The notes below the pieces were generated by a model. The model was not told the origin of the DNA. It saw only the letters and a program-made list of their open reading frames with translations, and searched no databases. The position numbers and the translations under genes were made by a program. A stretch of 55,875 nucleotides of DNA, taken from the NCBI GenBank assembly GCA_020630955.1, contig JAHDIE010000021.1, forward strand, positions 1-55,875, in the 5' to 3' direction. Origin of the DNA: Saprospiraceae bacterium. GTDB lineage: Bacteria > Bacteroidota > Bacteroidia > Chitinophagales > Saprospiraceae. Position 1 is the first letter of the stretch. The number at the start of each line of letters is the position of its first letter. Shown here piece by piece: positions 1-8,588 of the stretch.

Positions 1-2478
1 GGAAATGTAAGTTTGGCCATTGATGATGATTATATTTTCGGATACATACGGAATGGGACAAGCCGATTGTTTATAGAACCTTTGTGGTATTTTGATAAGA
101 CTGCGCCAAAGAATTTGTTTGTTTCTTATTATGATTATGATGTGATTGAAACTGGAGAGCACAAATGTGGTGCACAAAAAAGTAATGAGAAAACCAAAGA
201 ATTGGATGTCAACAGAATGATAACGGATGAATGTGTTATAGTTGATTATGCCATTGCCAATGCTCATGATATGGTGACGGAATTTGGTTCTGTTGGAGAT
301 GTGGAAACCTTTAATTTGGCTGTTTTGAATACAGTTCAAGAAAACTACCGTTCAGAATTTGATAAAAACATTGAGTACAATGTAGTAGCTAACTTTATTC
401 CTGCCACAGCAGGAAACGATCCATTTCCAAGTTCTAGTAATGCAGTAACATTGTTGAATTTTCTGGGCGACTGGGGTGACGGTGGTGGAAATTCAGGCGG
501 ATCTTCAGGTGGCTTTGGTGTTAATTATCAAATGGCTGGACTTTGGGTAGATAGAGATATTTTTGTTAATGGCTCAGGTTCAGGTGTTGTCGGTGTGGCA
601 TGGACACCTGGTTGGCATCATGTTTTCGAAAACTTCACAGATGTTGCCGTACAGCTTCAGGTTATGGTTTCCCACGAAATTGGGCATAATTGGAATGCTG
701 ATCATGATGCATCGGGTTCACCTTATATAATGGCTCCATCGGTAACTGCGGTGTCAGATTGGTCAAGTGTATCGGTCGATGATATAGATGTTAGGGTTGC
801 TGCGCAAGGATTTTTAGATGATTGTAGTGACCTTGGTCCACCCGTAGCCAACTTTTTTCAATCGACTATTATTACCTGCGTGGGATCTGAAGTTGAATTT
901 GAAGATCAATCTCAATATGGTGCTACGAGAGATTGGGAGTTTGAAAATGGAACTCCTTCAACTTCTATAAATGAAAAAGAAAATGTAAGTTTCAATACGA
1001 TAGGGCAACATTATGTGCAGCTTACTTCTGAAAACAATGCAGGAACTGATGAATACACATACTATGTTGATGTTCAGGATGCTCCTAGTATTCCTTGCTC
1101 ACCTTCTGGATCCGGAGGAGGAGGTGGGATTGTAAATGTAATTCTAGAAAACGTTTCAAATGCTTCTGATAATGCGGCTACAGCTGGGAGGTTTGAGGAT
1201 TTTGCATGCGAACAAATTATCTATCTTGAAGCAAGCACAAATTATGATGCTATTATTGGAACATCAGGATCAAGTAGTACAAACCTAAGGTTTTATATTG
1301 ATTATAATGGTGATGGAGATTTTACTGATTCTGGCGAATTGGAAGGCACATGGGGCTTAGGAGGTGGAAATAATTATTTAATTCCATTTACGACAAATTC
1401 TAATCCGGTTGAGGATCAGGTAATCAGATTTAGGATCATCAATGATACTGGTTCGATCACTTCATCTTGTGAGAATCCAACTTACAGCCAGGTTGAAGAT
1501 TATGGTGTCGTCTTTTTATCTGATTTTGAAGCAGTTCTTGGATGTACGGATCCTCTTGCTGACAATTATGATCCCAATGCAAATATTGATGATGGAAGCT
1601 GTGAAATATTAACCACTTGGTATCGAGATTTTGATGCTGATGGGTTTGGAGATGTAAATAATCCGCAACCAGCAAATCTTGCACCTCCTGGATATGTCGC
1701 TGATTCATCAGATTGTGATGATTCTGACGATTCTGTTTACCCCGGCGCTCCAGAATTATGTGATGGACAATTAAATAATTGTAATCTTTCTGGCTTGTCT
1801 TTGAATGAAATTGATAATGATTCCGATGGTTATGTGGAGTGTGATTACTCTGCATCTATTTGGGTAGGTGATCCTTCCGTGATAGGAGGAAATGATTGTG
1901 AAGACAACAATAATCAAAATTATCCAGGCAACAATGAAATTTGTGATGGACAAGATAACAACTGTGATGGAATAACTGATGAAGGCTGTTTCCCTTGTGA
2001 TGGAGTTAATCTTGTAATAAGCAGTATTTTACAAAATACATACAGGGCTGAGGAATCAATAACTTCAAGTACCTTGGTTGACCAAGCTTCAGACATTAAT
2101 TTTTTTGCAGGAGGAGAAATTGAGCTAACAAATAATTTTGAAGTTACTGCAACAACAAATTTTCTTGCTGATATATCGACCTGTATTCCAACAGCATTCA
2201 GACCTGGAGGATCAATTCAAATATTCAGCGCTAAAGAAACAAAAGACAAAGTTTTAGTTTTATTAGAAGGATTATCTGAGAATTTGGATTCTAGAAATGT
2301 TAAAGATTTGAAAATTTATGACCTTCAACAAAATTTATTATTTCATGATAAATTAACTGAGGTTCAGAAATTATCAAATGAACAGCTTAATGCCATATTT
2401 GAATTAAATGAAATGTACATGATCATTTTGTCAGATGGAAAAAACAATTCCATTGGGAAATTGCTAAAACTAAACTAA
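1..2478 (+). CDS. Secreted multidomain zinc metalloprotease (M12/reprolysin-like), 5' truncated
   Basis: The frame is open from the first base, with a TTG but no ATG near the edge, so the true start and signal peptide lie outside the window. A metzincin zinc site HEIGHNWNADHD sits near residue 221, followed by a Met-turn YIMAPS. The canonical Gly of HExxHxxGxxHD is Asn here. Next come a PKD-like domain (about 277-360), a GEVED-type domain ending SQVEDYGVVF (about 375-505), a calcium-binding GCTDPLADNYDPNA segment and two MopE-like repeats with DCDD, YPG and CDG.DNNCDG motifs (about 535-660). The C-terminal 80 residues look like a divergent T9SS type A sorting domain, but this is weak. Inferred role: exported, cell-surface or released protease. 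It converges on an M43 protease and shares a terminator with it. Confidence 0.85.
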   Translation, partial: GNVSLAIDDDYIFGYIRNGTSRLFIEPLWYFDKTAPKNLFVSYYDYDVIETGEHKCGAQKSNEKTKELDVNRMITDECVIVDYAIANAHDMVTEFGSVGDVETFNLAVLNTVQENYRSEFDKNIEYNVVANFIPATAGNDPFPSSSNAVTLLNFLGDWGDGGGNSGGSSGGFGVNYQMAGLWVDRDIFVNGSGSGVVGVAWTPGWHHVFENFTDVAVQLQVMVSHEIGHNWNADHDASGSPYIMAPSVTAVSDWSSVSVDDIDVRVAAQGFLDDCSDLGPPVANFFQSTIITCVGSEVEFEDQSQYGATRDWEFENGTPSTSINEKENVSFNTIGQHYVQLTSENNAGTDEYTYYVDVQDAPSIPCSPSGSGGGGGIVNVILENVSNASDNAATAGRFEDFACEQIIYLEASTNYDAIIGTSGSSSTNLRFYIDYNGDGDFTDSGELEGTWGLGGGNNYLIPFTTNSNPVEDQVIRFRIINDTGSITSSCENPTYSQVEDYGVVFLSDFEAVLGCTDPLADNYDPNANIDDGSCEILTTWYRDFDADGFGDVNNPQPANLAPPGYVADSSDCDDSDDSVYPGAPELCDGQLNNCNLSGLSLNEIDNDSDGYVECDYSASIWVGDPSVIGGNDCEDNNNQNYPGNNEICDGQDNNCDGITDEGCFPCDGVNLVISSILQNTYRAEESITSSTLVDQASDINFFAGGEIELTNNFEVTATTNFLADISTCIPTAFRPGGSIQIFSAKETKDKVLVLLEGLSENLDSRNVKDLKIYDLQQNLLFHDKLTEVQKLSNEQLNAIFELNEMYMIILSDGKNNSIGKLLKLN
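1620..1990 (+). repeat. MopE-like calcium-binding repeats within the protease gene
   Basis: Two degenerate coding repeats each begin with a W-Y/V-x-D type segment, contain D.D.DG.G or DNDSDGY, and continue to DCDD or DCED, YPG and E.CDG..NNC. This is the MopE/thrombospondin-3-like Asp-rich pattern common in exported Bacteroidota proteins. Three further copies occur in the haloperoxidase-like gene at 48691-51411. Confidence 0.7.
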
Positions 2479-2487
2479 CCAAGTAGA

Positions 2488-2520
2488 CAAAAAAAGGGGC
2501 TAATTTTAATATAGCCCCTT
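2488..2520. terminator. Bidirectional rho-independent terminator
   Basis: An A-tract precedes GGGGCTA, a 10-base loop and TAGCCCC. Read on the minus strand the stem is followed by a run of seven T, so it is strongest for the M43 gene (stop at 2544). It also lies just after the plus-strand protease stop at 2478 and can serve both convergent genes. Confidence 0.85.
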
Positions 2521-2543
2521 CAACGATCATTCTTTTGAATGGA

Positions 2544-4352
2544 TTAATTTCCAGCAATTATTGGCTTGGGTGCCAAATTTGTAGCTCTTTGATCCTTTTC
2601 TTCTGATTTGAAGTAGACATCACCATTATCTACAGTAAAAATCAAGTAATCATAATAACCAAAGTATCCATCTGATTCAGCAATTATTGAATTTGAAGCA
2701 TCTAATATTTGTGCAAATCCATCACCATAGTCACAGCAAATTCCATCTCCATAACTATCATCAATATAGAAAGTATAGTCGCCATCTTCTAAGCTCCAAG
2801 TTTTAGAAACCAATTGCCCATTGTTACCATCTTGGTAAGGACCTCCACTCTTGATTACCTCACCAGTATAATCATCAACCAATTCCCACGATGTTTCACT
2901 TCCATAGTTGTCTAGAGTAAGATTCATTTTTACAGTAGTTCCAGATCCACCTGATCCACCTCCATCATTGGCACTTTCTGTTTCAAATGTTGCTGTTGGA
3001 CCAAAAGGTTGCCAGCCATCAGTATTACATCTAACTCTTAATTTGAAGATATATGTTGTGTTTGGCATTAAGTCTATAAGTGTTTTACTATTGGTTGAAC
3101 TTACTTTTGATTTCCAAGCACCTCCCACAGGTTTATATCTTACAATGTATCTATTTGCATCAAATACTTCAGTCCATGTAATGGTAGCAGTAGTCTCTGT
3201 AATATCTATTGCAATTCCATCCACAGGGCTTTCACAAGTGTCTGTAGTTCCATCATCACCACCTGATCCATCGCCACCTCCAGTTCCATCGTCACCACCT
3301 GATCCATCGTCACCGCCACCAGAACCACCACCGGTTCCAATTACATTTGAGGCATTATTAACAACGTTACTAAGATTTGAGGCTACATAGTTTTCCATTC
3401 TTGTTGACTGTCCTGCAGAAAACATATACATGCAAGCATCATTTACATAATCCATGTAATTCATAAACATATCGTTGGATCCGCAAGAAGAAGCGCCAAA
3501 ATTTGGACAGCTGTAATTTTCTTGGCTTTGGTCAGGAGTATCGGCTACATCATCATCAACATTACAACCATTGCCCCAAATGTGATCAAGCAGTAGGTAA
3601 TGACCCATTTCATGCGTTAGCGTTCTTCCTAAGTTGAAGGGAGCATTTGCTCCTACATTTCCACACTGTGTTCCCAAACCAAAAGCTCCTGCATCGACAA
3701 CCAAGGCTTCACCAGCACCGTTTCCACCTAGCGGTGAATAACCTAAAAGTCCTGTGCCTGGTTGGATGACAATATTAATGTATCCAGAGAATTGTGGAAT
3801 ATTATCACCAGAAGTTTGATTAATTGTTACGGCTAAATCTCCGTCATTTAATCCAAATCCACTTGGGTGATTTTGATTCGCTATTTGGAATTCAATGCAA
3901 GTTTCTCCATTACTTACCCCTGGAAAGTAACTAGATGCTTGATTAGTCCATGTGCTTATATCACTATTAGAACCTTGATAATCTTGATTTAAAGCTGCAA
4001 TTGAGTTTTGAGCCAATGTTGTTAGACAAGAAGGGTCTGGGTTGGTTACACCTTGGTAGTGAATAGCGACTGGTAATACTGTTGGACTTCCACAAACAAC
4101 TCTTTCTTCAACATTGGATGTGGCATATTTTTTAAATGTTTTTAGTTTTTCCTTATGCGCCTGCATTTTCGCAGGATCTTCCTCCAATGTTTCAAGGTAC
4201 TTTGATAAACCGCAATTTCTATGCGAGGCATGAGAATGAGATTCTTCTAATAGTGCTTCATCCTCTTGTGGATTCGAAAAATCTTCTGAACATGAACTAA
4301 GTAAAAATATTAGTCCTATTAAGATTGCAAAAATTTCAATTGATCGTTTCAT
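2544..4352 (-). CDS. M43 family (cytophagalysin-type) metalloprotease lipoprotein
   Basis: The 602-aa protein begins with a lipoprotein signal (hydrophobic stretch ending LLSSC). The residues after the Cys are acidic (SED), resembling the export signal that sends Bacteroidota lipoproteins to the cell surface. The zinc site HEMGHYLLLDH lies near residue 247 and the M43 Met-turn NYMDYVNDACMYMFS near 297. A Gly/Asp/Ser-rich linker (about 340-370) leads to a fibronectin type III domain (about 373-457), a second Gly linker, and a C-terminal beta domain with the DSYGDGICCDYGDG motif known from secreted Bacteroidota proteases. There is no T9SS sorting domain, which fits lipid anchoring instead. Inferred role: surface-attached protein degradation. 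The gene stands alone and converges on the upstream protease. Confidence 0.9.
   Translation of the reverse strand: MKRSIEIFAILIGLIFLLSSCSEDFSNPQEDEALLEESHSHASHRNCGLSKYLETLEEDPAKMQAHKEKLKTFKKYATSNVEERVVCGSPTVLPVAIHYQGVTNPDPSCLTTLAQNSIAALNQDYQGSNSDISTWTNQASSYFPGVSNGETCIEFQIANQNHPSGFGLNDGDLAVTINQTSGDNIPQFSGYINIVIQPGTGLLGYSPLGGNGAGEALVVDAGAFGLGTQCGNVGANAPFNLGRTLTHEMGHYLLLDHIWGNGCNVDDDVADTPDQSQENYSCPNFGASSCGSNDMFMNYMDYVNDACMYMFSAGQSTRMENYVASNLSNVVNNASNVIGTGGGSGGGDDGSGGDDGTGGGDGSGGDDGTTDTCESPVDGIAIDITETTATITWTEVFDANRYIVRYKPVGGAWKSKVSSTNSKTLIDLMPNTTYIFKLRVRCNTDGWQPFGPTATFETESANDGGGSGGSGTTVKMNLTLDNYGSETSWELVDDYTGEVIKSGGPYQDGNNGQLVSKTWSLEDGDYTFYIDDSYGDGICCDYGDGFAQILDASNSIIAESDGYFGYYDYLIFTVDNGDVYFKSEEKDQRATNLAPKPIIAGN
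3244..3336 (-). repeat. 36-bp in-frame direct repeat encoding Gly/Asp linker
   Basis: The 18-base segment TCACCACCTGATCCATCG (plus-strand reading) occurs at 3256 and again at 3292, a 36-base period, embedded in similar sequence. It encodes the flexible Gly-Asp-Ser-Thr linker between the protease and FnIII domains and is a likely site of slippage or length change. Confidence 0.75.
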
Positions 4353-4488
4353 AAATAAATTTTTTAATTAATGAATTGTTTAAGGGGATTGACATTTCAA
4401 ATGTATGCGGAAGAAACGCCTCGAATTGCGGAGTTTATACGTATCAGGTCTTAATTTTATACTTAAGAGGTGATTCCTTATACTTTCA

Positions 4489-4522
4489 TTTGTAAGCCTT
4501 TTGGAATTTGCTATTAACTTTG
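4489..4522 (+). promoter_or_regulatory. Bacteroidota promoter for the LytS/LytTR pair, probably leaderless transcript
   Basis: TTTG at 4489-4492, a 22-base spacer and TAACTTTG at 4515-4522 match the Bacteroidota primary sigma consensus (TTTG, then TAnnTTTG). The kinase ATG is at 4527, only 4 bases after the -7 box, so transcription would start at or next to the AUG. Confidence 0.6.
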
Positions 4523-4526
4523 TTGT

Positions 4527-5579
4527 ATGATCCAAAGTCAATCTAGTATAGTGAATGCTATCTTCGATCCGAAGTTGCGATACCTTTGGCATATCCTTTT
4601 TTGGATAGTCATGTACCTTGATCCATTTTTTGCGTTGGTAGGATTAACTCCTCCTATAGATTTTCCAATCGTTTTATTTCTTGGTTTTGCGATCGATGTA
4701 TTTTTGGTGTACTTTAATATTTATGTACTTATTCCAAACTTGCTATTTAAAGAAAAGATTTTTCTATATATCTTTTTTACAATTATATCCTTAGGGGTAA
4801 TTCTTTTATTTAATAATGTTAGTGATTCGATTATTTGCCCAGAATGTGCTGAAGAAATCGCAGAAGAAGACAAAAGGTATCTTGTTGTCTATACATTATT
4901 GGAATTGGTTCAAAATGCAGCAATGATTGCAATTGCCGCAGCTATTAAATTGTTCAAGTTTATTTATCAAAAGGATCGAAGGATTCAAGAAATTAATGAG
5001 GAAAAACTAAAAACTGAGTTAGGATTTCTAAAAAATCAGGTTAATCCTCATTTTCTATTCAATACAATGAACAGCTTCTATATTCAGGCTAAAAAGAAAG
5101 ATAATAATCTTCCAGAGGCAATATTATCTTTGTCAGATTTGTTGCGTTATCAAATTTATGATACTTCAAAAGAATTTGTCTCTTTAGAAAGTGAGATAAA
5201 TTATATTAGAAATTATCTCGATCTTGAAAATAATAGAAGAGATAATCTTGATATAAAATTGAAGATTGATGGAAATTTGAAATCTGTAAAAATTGCACCT
5301 TTGTTGTTGTTGCCATTGGTTGAGAATGCTGTAAAATATAGTCAGAAAACTGATGGATCCAGAGCAATAATAAATATTAATGTTGAAGTCGATGATCGAA
5401 TTTCTTTTGCGATCAGCAATACAAAAGGGAATGTAGACCAAATTAAAAGCCCTGATAGCGGTATAGGAATGGAAAATTTGGAAAAAAGATTAAATTTAAT
5501 CTATCCTGATGACTATAGCTTTGCTTTTAAAGATGTTGATAAAATTTATACGGCAAGTTTAATTCTAGGGAAAAGATGA
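4527..5579 (+). CDS. LytS/YehU-type sensor histidine kinase
   Basis: The 350-aa protein has four hydrophobic membrane segments in the first ~150 residues, then a His_kinase domain of the LytS type with QVNPHFLFNTMNSF (phospho-acceptor His175) and SDLLRYQ. The ATPase domain follows, with an N-box PLVENAVKYS and a short GIGMENLEKRL. There is no periplasmic sensor domain, so the signal is presumably sensed within or next to the membrane. It overlaps the next gene by ATGA at 5576-5579, so the two are translationally coupled and form a cognate two-component system. The ligand cannot be told from sequence. The kinase family assignment is secure. Confidence 0.93.
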   Translation: MIQSQSSIVNAIFDPKLRYLWHILFWIVMYLDPFFALVGLTPPIDFPIVLFLGFAIDVFLVYFNIYVLIPNLLFKEKIFLYIFFTIISLGVILLFNNVSDSIICPECAEEIAEEDKRYLVVYTLLELVQNAAMIAIAAAIKLFKFIYQKDRRIQEINEEKLKTELGFLKNQVNPHFLFNTMNSFYIQAKKKDNNLPEAILSLSDLLRYQIYDTSKEFVSLESEINYIRNYLDLENNRRDNLDIKLKIDGNLKSVKIAPLLLLPLVENAVKYSQKTDGSRAIININVEVDDRISFAISNTKGNVDQIKSPDSGIGMENLEKRLNLIYPDDYSFAFKDVDKIYTASLILGKR

Positions 5580-6301
5580 ATTGTATAATTATTGATGACG
5601 AACCATTGGCAAGAGAAGGTATCGAATTATTGATTCCAGAGGCCTCATTCTTAATTCATGAAAAATCTTTTGGTTCAGGAATTCAGGCCTTGGATTATTT
5701 AAATGAAAACGAGGTTGATTTAATATTTCTCGATATTGAAATGCCTGGTTTAAATGGTTTAGAATTTATCAAAACGCTAAATTTTCAACCTTTTATTATT
5801 TTAACAACGGCTTATCCACAATATGCCTTGGAAGCTTTCGAATTACAAGTTTCTGATTATTTGGTTAAACCAATACGATTGGAGAGATTTCTAAAAGCTG
5901 TATATAAGGTTAAAGAAATTCATGACCTAAAGCTTAATGAAACATATCAAGTCGACAATTTAGAGGAAGAACATATTTTTATTCGCCATGAAAGAAAATA
6001 TGTCAAACTTTTTTACAAAGATATATTGTTCATCAATGGTTTGAAGGATTATGTTATGATCCATACAACAGAAGGAAAGTATGTCACCGCAATGAATCTA
6101 AAGACCATAATGTCTAAATTGCCTGAAAGTATTTTTATCAGGACAAGCAAATCTTATGGGATGAATATTAATCGTGTAAAAAGTGTTGAGCTTGACTTTG
6201 TGAATCTAGACAATGATGTTCAAGTCCCATTGGGTAATTCATATAAAGAGGCTTTTAAAAAAATTGTCATCAAGGATCGATTGGTGGATCGTAGCAAGTA
6301 A
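5576..6301 (+). CDS. LytTR-family response regulator
   Basis: The 241-aa protein has an N-terminal receiver domain (acidic D7-D8, phospho-acceptor D53 in FLDIEMPG, conserved Lys in YLVKPIR). A C-terminal LytTR DNA-binding domain (about 130-235) contains FIRHERKYVKL, NGLKDYV and FIRTSKSY. Phosphorylated by the upstream LytS-type kinase, it would bind direct repeats in target promoters. No pair of LytTR-like sites is obvious in its own promoter. The start is fixed by the 4-base overlap with the kinase gene. The stop lies 26 bases from the convergent DUF1835 gene. Confidence 0.93.
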   Translation: MNCIIIDDEPLAREGIELLIPEASFLIHEKSFGSGIQALDYLNENEVDLIFLDIEMPGLNGLEFIKTLNFQPFIILTTAYPQYALEAFELQVSDYLVKPIRLERFLKAVYKVKEIHDLKLNETYQVDNLEEEHIFIRHERKYVKLFYKDILFINGLKDYVMIHTTEGKYVTAMNLKTIMSKLPESIFIRTSKSYGMNINRVKSVELDFVNLDNDVQVPLGNSYKEAFKKIVIKDRLVDRSK

Positions 6302-6327
6302 ATAAAAGAATTTTTCGCTCTTGTTTC

Positions 6328-7053
6328 TCAAGCTGACATAATTTCATCATACCATTTCTTTATAGTACTATCACCAAATCCATATATACCTTCTCGTTTA
6401 GAAAATTTCCTAAATATTATTGGAAAGCTTTTGTCTTCTGATTCATGAATAATCCTCTTGAGATTTTTAAAAGGCCTTTGCAATGGTGGCAACCTTTCAA
6501 AATGAGCATCTGAAATTTGTTTAATACGCGGAATGAGGGTCACTAAAGCTTCTAAGGTTTCGTTTGGAATTCCTCTAGTTTCACTTCGGTAAATATGCCA
6601 AAGCTGGTTAAATGAACACAGTTGCTCATGGTTTAACAAGTTTCTTTTTTTAAATGCATGCTCCAATCGAGCTTTATCCATTATGCCGAACCCATGCCAA
6701 GAATCTGTGTCAGGTCTAACAAGAAATACCTTTTGATGTTCTCCCGATTTTAATATATTGTGTATGCAGTACCAAAGATTGGTTTGACAAAAAAGGTCAT
6801 CCTCAAACCATAGATTGATCTCTGTATTTGGATTTATTTCTTTTATTTTCTGAAGTTCCTTGACTGATTTTTCAAAATATTCTTCTTCACTGACATCATA
6901 ATTCATAAAAAAATAGGATGCCCTATTTTTAATAAAATGTTGTTCTGAAACTGGACCTTCTATTAGTGCTTCACGGAATATTATCTTTTCGCCAGCTATA
7001 CGTTCTGGGAAATTATGTAATAAAGCATCTCCGTTTAGAATGTGGACTTGCAT
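6328..7053 (-). CDS. DUF1835 domain-containing protein
   Basis: The 241-aa soluble protein begins MQVHILNGDAL with REALIEGP near residue 27, the signature of the DUF1835 N-terminal domain. The C-terminal part, with GIYGFGDSTIKKWYDEI near the end, resembles the helical domain usually paired with it. There is no signal peptide or membrane segment. It is the second gene of a two-gene unit: its ATG overlaps the TAA of the patatin gene by one base. The biochemical function is unknown to me; the family name is by recognition of the N-terminus. Confidence 0.8.
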   Translation of the reverse strand: MQVHILNGDALLHNFPERIAGEKIIFREALIEGPVSEQHFIKNRASYFFMNYDVSEEEYFEKSVKELQKIKEINPNTEINLWFEDDLFCQTNLWYCIHNILKSGEHQKVFLVRPDTDSWHGFGIMDKARLEHAFKKRNLLNHEQLCSFNQLWHIYRSETRGIPNETLEALVTLIPRIKQISDAHFERLPPLQRPFKNLKRIIHESEDKSFPIIFRKFSKREGIYGFGDSTIKKWYDEIMSA

Positions 7054-7967
7054 TAAAATTTAAATTTTTCTTTGGCATATTCGTAACCTTCATCCCACCA
7101 AGCTTTCATTTGTTTGGGGTCAAAATAAAAAGACATTTTTGTCAGTACTCGAGGTGTGAAATAAAAGTTGATTTTTACATCCTTGTTGTAAATGCTTTCA
7201 AGATGGCCAATCATCAGGTCCTGACCAGCCAGCTGCTGGTTCATAAAATCCATGGTAGAAATAAATAATTCAAAAGGATTTTTGGAGTAACTTTTTTTAA
7301 TGTTTTTCAAACGAGGATTTAATACAATGGCGTCTATTACATTGGCACCCAAATTGACCGCTTCTTCAATTGGCAAGTAGTTTCCGAAACCACCATCAGC
7401 ATATTCAAATCCGTTTTTTTCTACCAAACTCATAAAAGGAACATAACTTGTTGAGGCCCACATCCAATCAATATAATCTTCGTATTCGCAATCTGCAAGG
7501 TATTTGTATTCGGTTGTAGTTTTTGTTAGATTGGCAACGGTGACAACCACTTTTTTAGGGCTTGCTTTAGCTTCTTCAAAATCTTCTATAGAAAAAACAT
7601 CTTTGATTACTTTTCTTAAGTTTTTATGTTCTCCAAATGTTTTTTTCCCTTTAATAAACATTTTGATGGTGTTTCTGTGCTTGATCCCAGATTTCATAGT
7701 ACCATCGGCACTAAATTTTATTTTAAAAGGGTTAACATTATAAATACTCTTTTGTGTTACATTGGTATAAACTTGTCTGATTTTATGAACCTTATTTATC
7801 GAAAGATGAGGAACTAAAAGACTTCCAGTGGAAGTGCCAACAAAATAATCATAATCGATCTTAAGATCATCAATCAAATGTTGTGCAAAACCACCTGCAA
7901 AAGCACCTTTACTACCTCCACCCGAAATTACCAAAGCTCTTTTTTCAATATTAAATGTATCCATCAA
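7053..7967 (-). CDS. Patatin-like phospholipase
   Basis: The 304-aa protein shows the patatin elements in order: oxyanion-hole glycine motif GGGSKGAFAGG (residues 16-26), nucleophile elbow GTSTG with Ser46, and the catalytic Asp in DGGFGNYLPI (Asp191). These form the Ser-Asp dyad that hydrolyses acyl esters of membrane lipids. No signal peptide is visible, so it is probably cytoplasmic or peripherally membrane-bound, not the T9SS-linked surface PlpD type. It heads a two-gene unit with DUF1835 (1-base overlap) and is divergent from the TonB_C-domain gene at 8025. The annotated start is MM; the second ATG is equally possible. Confidence 0.9.
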   Translation of the reverse strand: MMDTFNIEKRALVISGGGSKGAFAGGFAQHLIDDLKIDYDYFVGTSTGSLLVPHLSINKVHKIRQVYTNVTQKSIYNVNPFKIKFSADGTMKSGIKHRNTIKMFIKGKKTFGEHKNLRKVIKDVFSIEDFEEAKASPKKVVVTVANLTKTTTEYKYLADCEYEDYIDWMWASTSYVPFMSLVEKNGFEYADGGFGNYLPIEEAVNLGANVIDAIVLNPRLKNIKKSYSKNPFELFISTMDFMNQQLAGQDLMIGHLESIYNKDVKINFYFTPRVLTKMSFYFDPKQMKAWWDEGYEYAKEKFKF

Positions 7968-8006
7968 CTTGATGTTAATTTTTCAGTGAATAAGCTAGGA
8001 ATAGCC

Positions 8007-8014
8007 TAATTTTG
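8007..8014 (+). promoter_or_regulatory. -7 promoter element for the TonB_C-domain gene
   Basis: TAATTTTG matches TAnnTTTG and ends 10 bases before the ATG at 8025. The -33 element is not clear, so this is a partial match. Confidence 0.4.
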
Positions 8015-8024
8015 GTACAATATT

Positions 8025-8510
8025 ATGCAAAAGAAAAAGAAAGACAATCATTTTATCAAACAAGCCTTTTACGAAGGTGGAAACACAGCTTTTAGGAAAT
8101 TCGTTTCCGAAAACATGCAATATCCTAAAGAAGCACTTGAAAATGACATTGAAGGTATAGTACACCTAAAAATTGATATAAATTTTAAAGGAAAAGTTAT
8201 AGGGGCCAAAGTGATGAAAGGTATCGGTTATGGCTGTGATAAAGAGGCCATTAGAATCATTAAACTTGCAGAATACGAAGTGCCCGCTAATCCGAAGAAA
8301 TTGAAAATAAAGTTTCATAAAAACATTCGAATACAATTTAGAAAGCCAAAGAAAGTAGTTAAAAAATTAGACCCTGGTGCCATCAAAAAGACGACAACGC
8401 AAAAGTCAATGACCATTAACTACCAAATTACTCCAAGCAAAAATATAGCATCAAATAAACAAAAGTCATCTGAAGAATCCATAAGCTATACAATTAAATT
8501 TAATTCGTAG
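8025..8510 (+). CDS. TonB C-terminal-domain protein without membrane anchor
   Basis: The 161-aa basic protein has, at about residues 18-110, the features of a TonB_C/energy-transducer domain: FRKFVSENMQYPKEA, a GIVHLKIDINFKGKV strand pair, then GCDKEAIRII. Unlike TonB it has no N-terminal transmembrane segment, no Pro-rich spacer and no signal peptide, and the N-terminus is strongly basic. After the domain come 50 low-complexity Lys/Ser/Thr residues. It may be a cytoplasmic or degenerate relative, not a working energy transducer. It lies 78 bases before a TonB-dependent receptor, which has its own promoter. Confidence 0.7.
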   Translation: MQKKKKDNHFIKQAFYEGGNTAFRKFVSENMQYPKEALENDIEGIVHLKIDINFKGKVIGAKVMKGIGYGCDKEAIRIIKLAEYEVPANPKKLKIKFHKNIRIQFRKPKKVVKKLDPGAIKKTTTQKSMTINYQITPSKNIASNKQKSSEESISYTIKFNS

Positions 8511-8537
8511 AATAATTTCTATCAACCATCTAATACC

Positions 8538-8569
8538 TTGTTGTTGCTTTTTAAAAGCGATTAACTTTG
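8538..8569 (+). promoter_or_regulatory. Bacteroidota promoter for the TonB-dependent receptor
   Basis: TAACTTTG at 8562-8569 fits TAnnTTTG. A triple TTG run at 8538-8546 provides the -33 element with an 18-21-base spacer. The ATG is at 8589. Confidence 0.55.
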
Positions 8570-8588
8570 ACCTACAAACTGAAAAACA

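Noticed and set aside
1457-1953. Minus-strand frames opposite the protease gene
   Set aside because: Composition rich in His/Gln/Asn without any domain; shadow of the Asp-rich MopE repeats.
3244-3336. Short repeats considered as a CRISPR-like array
   Set aside because: In-frame Gly/Asp codons with a 36-base period and no unique spacers; it is a protein linker.
2908-3390. A Pro/Ser-rich plus-strand reading frame
   Set aside because: It is the reverse of the Gly/Asp linker and FnIII part of the M43 protease gene; its composition is explained by that gene.
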